Shown here in pieces: positions 61,711 to 64,000 of a stretch of 64,000 bases of DNA. Position 1 is the first letter of the stretch. Each line of letters starts with the position of its first letter. Under the pieces are notes generated by a model. That model had not been told where the DNA came from, ran no database searches, and was given only the letters and a program-made list of their open reading frames with translations. Origin of the DNA: Lysinibacillus sp. FSL K6-0232 (lineage in GTDB: Bacteria; Bacillota; Bacilli; Bacillales_A; Planococcaceae); contig NZ_JBBOYW010000001.1 of NCBI RefSeq assembly GCF_038008325.1, forward strand, positions 1,292,001 to 1,356,000, written 5' to 3'. A program made the translations under genes and the position numbers.

Positions 61711-63178
61711 ATGGTTAGAACAAGTCAAGAGTATTTAGAGGCATTGAAAGATGATAGAGTGATCTACATAAACGGAGAAAGAGTTAAAGATGTAGCAACA
61801 CACCCTGCTTTTAAAGGAATTACAAATACGATTGCTGGTTTATACGATTTAGCATTAGATGAATCGCAAAATATGACTTATACAACAGAGGATGGCACGC
61901 TCGCAAACAAAATTTATATGATTCCAAAGAGTCGTGAAGAGCTAAAGGAACGAAGATTAGCAATTTCTAAATGGTCTCAAGCAACTTGCGGATTTGTTGG
62001 CAGAAGCCCTGATCATGTTGCTAGCTTTTTAGCCTCATTTGCTAGTTCACCTGAGGTATTTGAACGTGGGGGAGAAGGTTTTGGAGAAAATGTTGTGAAT
62101 TTCTACAAGCATGTGCGTGATAAAGATTTATATGTAACATATGTTATCATTCCACCGCAAATTGACCGAAGTAAAGCAGCCCATGAATTGGAAGATAAAT
62201 TTCTACCAGTGGGTGTTTATGAAGAAAAAGAGGACGGTATTGTTGTAAGAGGCTCTCAAATGCTTGGCACAGCATCAGCAGTATCTGATTATTTATTTGT
62301 AAGTTGTCTTACTCCACTACGTCCTGGGGATGAAGACTATGCATTGTCCTTTGTATTACCGATTCATGCAAAAGGGTTAAAATTTTATGCAAGACCTAGT
62401 TATGCTGACAAATCACCAAGCACATTTGATTATCCATTATCTTCTCGTTTTGATGAAAGCGATTCATTAGTTGTTTTTGATGATGTATTTATTCCATGGT
62501 CAGATATTTTTGTTTACAAAAATATTGATATTGTGAGAGCACAGTTCCATGAAACGCCAGCACACGTATTAGGTAATAATCAAGCCCAAATAAGATTTAG
62601 TAATAAATTGAAATTCTTAATTGGTGCAGCACGCAAAGTGACAGCAATGAACGGAATAGATAAGATTCCTTCTGTTCAAGAAAAGCTAGGTGAACTTGCA
62701 TCTATTGCAGCTTCTGTAGAAGGTAACCTGTTAGCATCCGAATATAATTGTATCATTGATAAAAATGGTGTAGCACGACCAGACCCGCGTTTCCTTTATG
62801 GTGTAGTTGGTCAGCAGGATATTATTTATGCTTCAGTTATTAGAATTTTAAGAGAGCTATGTGGGGGAGGCGTTTTACAATTACCTTCTTCCTACAAAGA
62901 AACTGATCAATCCTGAAACGAAGGATGATATCTATCAATATATACGTTCTACAGGCGTAGGTGCTGAGGAGAAAATTAAATTATTTAAGTTAGTATGGGA
63001 TATCATTGGATCAGAATTTAGTGGGAGACATCAACAGTACGAAATGTTCTATAATGGTGCACCATTCGTTACGAAAGGCTATTCATTTAGAAATTATGGA
63101 TATGAAGAACCAGTGAAAATGGTTGAAGCTTTTTTAGAAAGTTATTCTCTTCCTACACAAGTGGAGGAGCTCGTTTAG
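61711..63178 (+). pseudogene. 4-hydroxyphenylacetate 3-hydroxylase (HpaB) family, frameshifted
   Basis: FADH2-dependent aromatic monooxygenase, about 488 residues if repaired. The first frame (61711-62916) contains the HpaB core: WSQATCGFVGRSPDHVASFL, EKEDGIVVRGSQMLGTASAVSDY and FDDVFIPWSDIFVY. It ends early after GGGVLQLPSSYKE. The rest (LINPETKDDIYQYIRSTGV through YSLPTQVEELV) is in the other frame to 63178. One extra A in the AAA at 62900-62902 explains this. It may be a real mutation, a read error or, less likely, programmed. AGGAGG... site precedes the ATG. The substrate is uncertain; a flavin reductase partner is not in the window. Confidence 0.88.
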
Positions 63179-63206
63179 GAAATATAGATAAAAGGATGTT
63201 GAAAAA

Positions 63207-63998
63207 ATGAAGATTGCATCAATACAATTAGAGATTAAAGATAATGAATCTAAAAACGCTCGTATAGATCGTGTGGAAGCAATGATTGATAAATTAAAGG
63301 GTCAAGATTTAATTGTTCTACCTGAAACATGGGCAACTGGGTACTTTGCATTTGATCGATATGTTGATGAATCGGAAGAAATTAATGGAGATTTTGTACA
63401 GCGATTCTCTTCAAAGGCAAAAGAAATTCGTTCTTATCTATTTGCAGGCAGCTTTATAGAAAGAAATAATGGAAAATTCTATAACACTAGTGTTTTATTT
63501 TCTCCAGAGGGTGCACTTATTGGAACCTATAGAAAAATTCATCTATTCCGTTATGGTTCACAGGAGGGGCAAATTTTAACGAGAGGCAATGAAACAACTG
63601 TAGTAGATACAGACTTTGGGAAGGTAGGATTATCAACTTGCTATGATTTACGTTTCCCTGAATTGTACCGTGCAGAAGTAGATTTAGGAGCAGAGCTACT
63701 TCTTGTTACATCTGCTTGGCCACATGCCAGATTAGAGCATTGGAAAATATTTAATACAGCGCGAGCATTAGAAAACCAATGTTTCTTAATTTCAAGTAAC
63801 TGTGTTGGTCAGACGCATGGTGTTCATTTAGGTGGTCATAGTCAAGTGGTTGATCCTTGGGGAATTGTAATGGCAAGTGGAGGCGATGAAGAAACGATTG
63901 TAAAAACAGAAATTGATCCATCTCAAATCGCTTCTATTCGTGATGCTTTCCCAAATTTAAAGCATCGAGTTTTAGATAAACAGGAGGAATTAATTTAA
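63207..63998 (+). CDS. Nitrilase-superfamily amidohydrolase
   Basis: 263 residues. The catalytic triad Glu40 (LPETWATGYF), Lys110 (TYRKIHLF) and Cys145 (LSTCYDLRFPELYR) is intact, as in omega-amidase and carbamoyl-hydrolase type members. AAAGGATG precedes the ATG. Located 28 bases after the hpaB frame, so it is likely cotranscribed and may hydrolyse an amide produced by, or feeding, the aromatic pathway. Its TAA overlaps an ATG at 63998-64000, likely the next gene of the operon, beyond the window. Confidence 0.9.
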   Translation: MKIASIQLEIKDNESKNARIDRVEAMIDKLKGQDLIVLPETWATGYFAFDRYVDESEEINGDFVQRFSSKAKEIRSYLFAGSFIERNNGKFYNTSVLFSPEGALIGTYRKIHLFRYGSQEGQILTRGNETTVVDTDFGKVGLSTCYDLRFPELYRAEVDLGAELLLVTSAWPHARLEHWKIFNTARALENQCFLISSNCVGQTHGVHLGGHSQVVDPWGIVMASGGDEETIVKTEIDPSQIASIRDAFPNLKHRVLDKQEELI

Positions 63999-64000
63999 TG

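Overview
The window is about 64 kb of AT-rich chromosome from a Gram-positive, spore-former-type Bacillales bacterium. Gene content fits Lysinibacillus or a close relative: iol genes resembling those of Bacillus subtilis, LAAC-type lipoprotein signals, AAGGAGG ribosome sites and Fur and cre boxes of Bacillus type. The genus is inferred from protein character only. No rRNA, tRNA, CRISPR array or intact insertion sequence was seen.

Layout. (1) 1-8.9 kb: the myo-inositol catabolic operon on the minus strand (MSAD-like tautomerase, iolA, iolB, iolC and iolD, which runs off the left edge), divergent from iolR, an MFS transporter and iolS. (2) 9-22.8 kb: a plus-strand cyclitol cluster: an AraC regulator with a nearby broken paralogue, an oxidoreductase/TIM-barrel pair, two more Gfo/Idh dehydrogenases, a complete sugar-type ABC importer, a LacI regulator, iolG, iolE and an IolI/epimerase-like enzyme. 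Together these would import inositols, oxidise and isomerise several stereoisomers and feed iolE-D-B-C-A. iolJ is not in the window. (3) 22.9-28.8 kb: small housekeeping or unknown genes, a phospholipase A2-like mini-protein, a PstS-like membrane protein and a guanidine-I riboswitch ahead of a paired SMR exporter. (4) 28.9-32.7 kb: a glycine betaine importer (opuA) next to a GntR/RCK_C regulator of BusR type, with an inverted-repeat operator in the opuA promoter. (5) 33-39.5 kb: sarcosine oxidase-like protein, purine permease plus guanine deaminase, and a LysR/MFS divergent pair. (6) 39.5-43.5 kb: a Fur-boxed ferric-siderophore ABC importer. (7) 43.6-60.3 kb: conserved unknowns, two exporter systems each with a TetR regulator, a YitT protein, a MacB/FtsX-type ABC exporter, a large permease, and a second SMR pair with its own TetR gene and palindrome. 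(8) 60.7-64 kb: a GntR-controlled catabolic locus with a frameshifted HpaB-type monooxygenase and a nitrilase-family amidase.

The most notable points are the malonate-semialdehyde-decarboxylase-like tautomerase heading the iol operon, the BusR-type operator, the AraC direct repeats abutting a -35, two separate 21-bp tandem repeat arrays, an IS200/IS605-like end remnant beside a truncated gene, and the one-base frameshift in hpaB. I see no clearly unprecedented defence or mobile system. Most of the region is metabolic and transport cargo.
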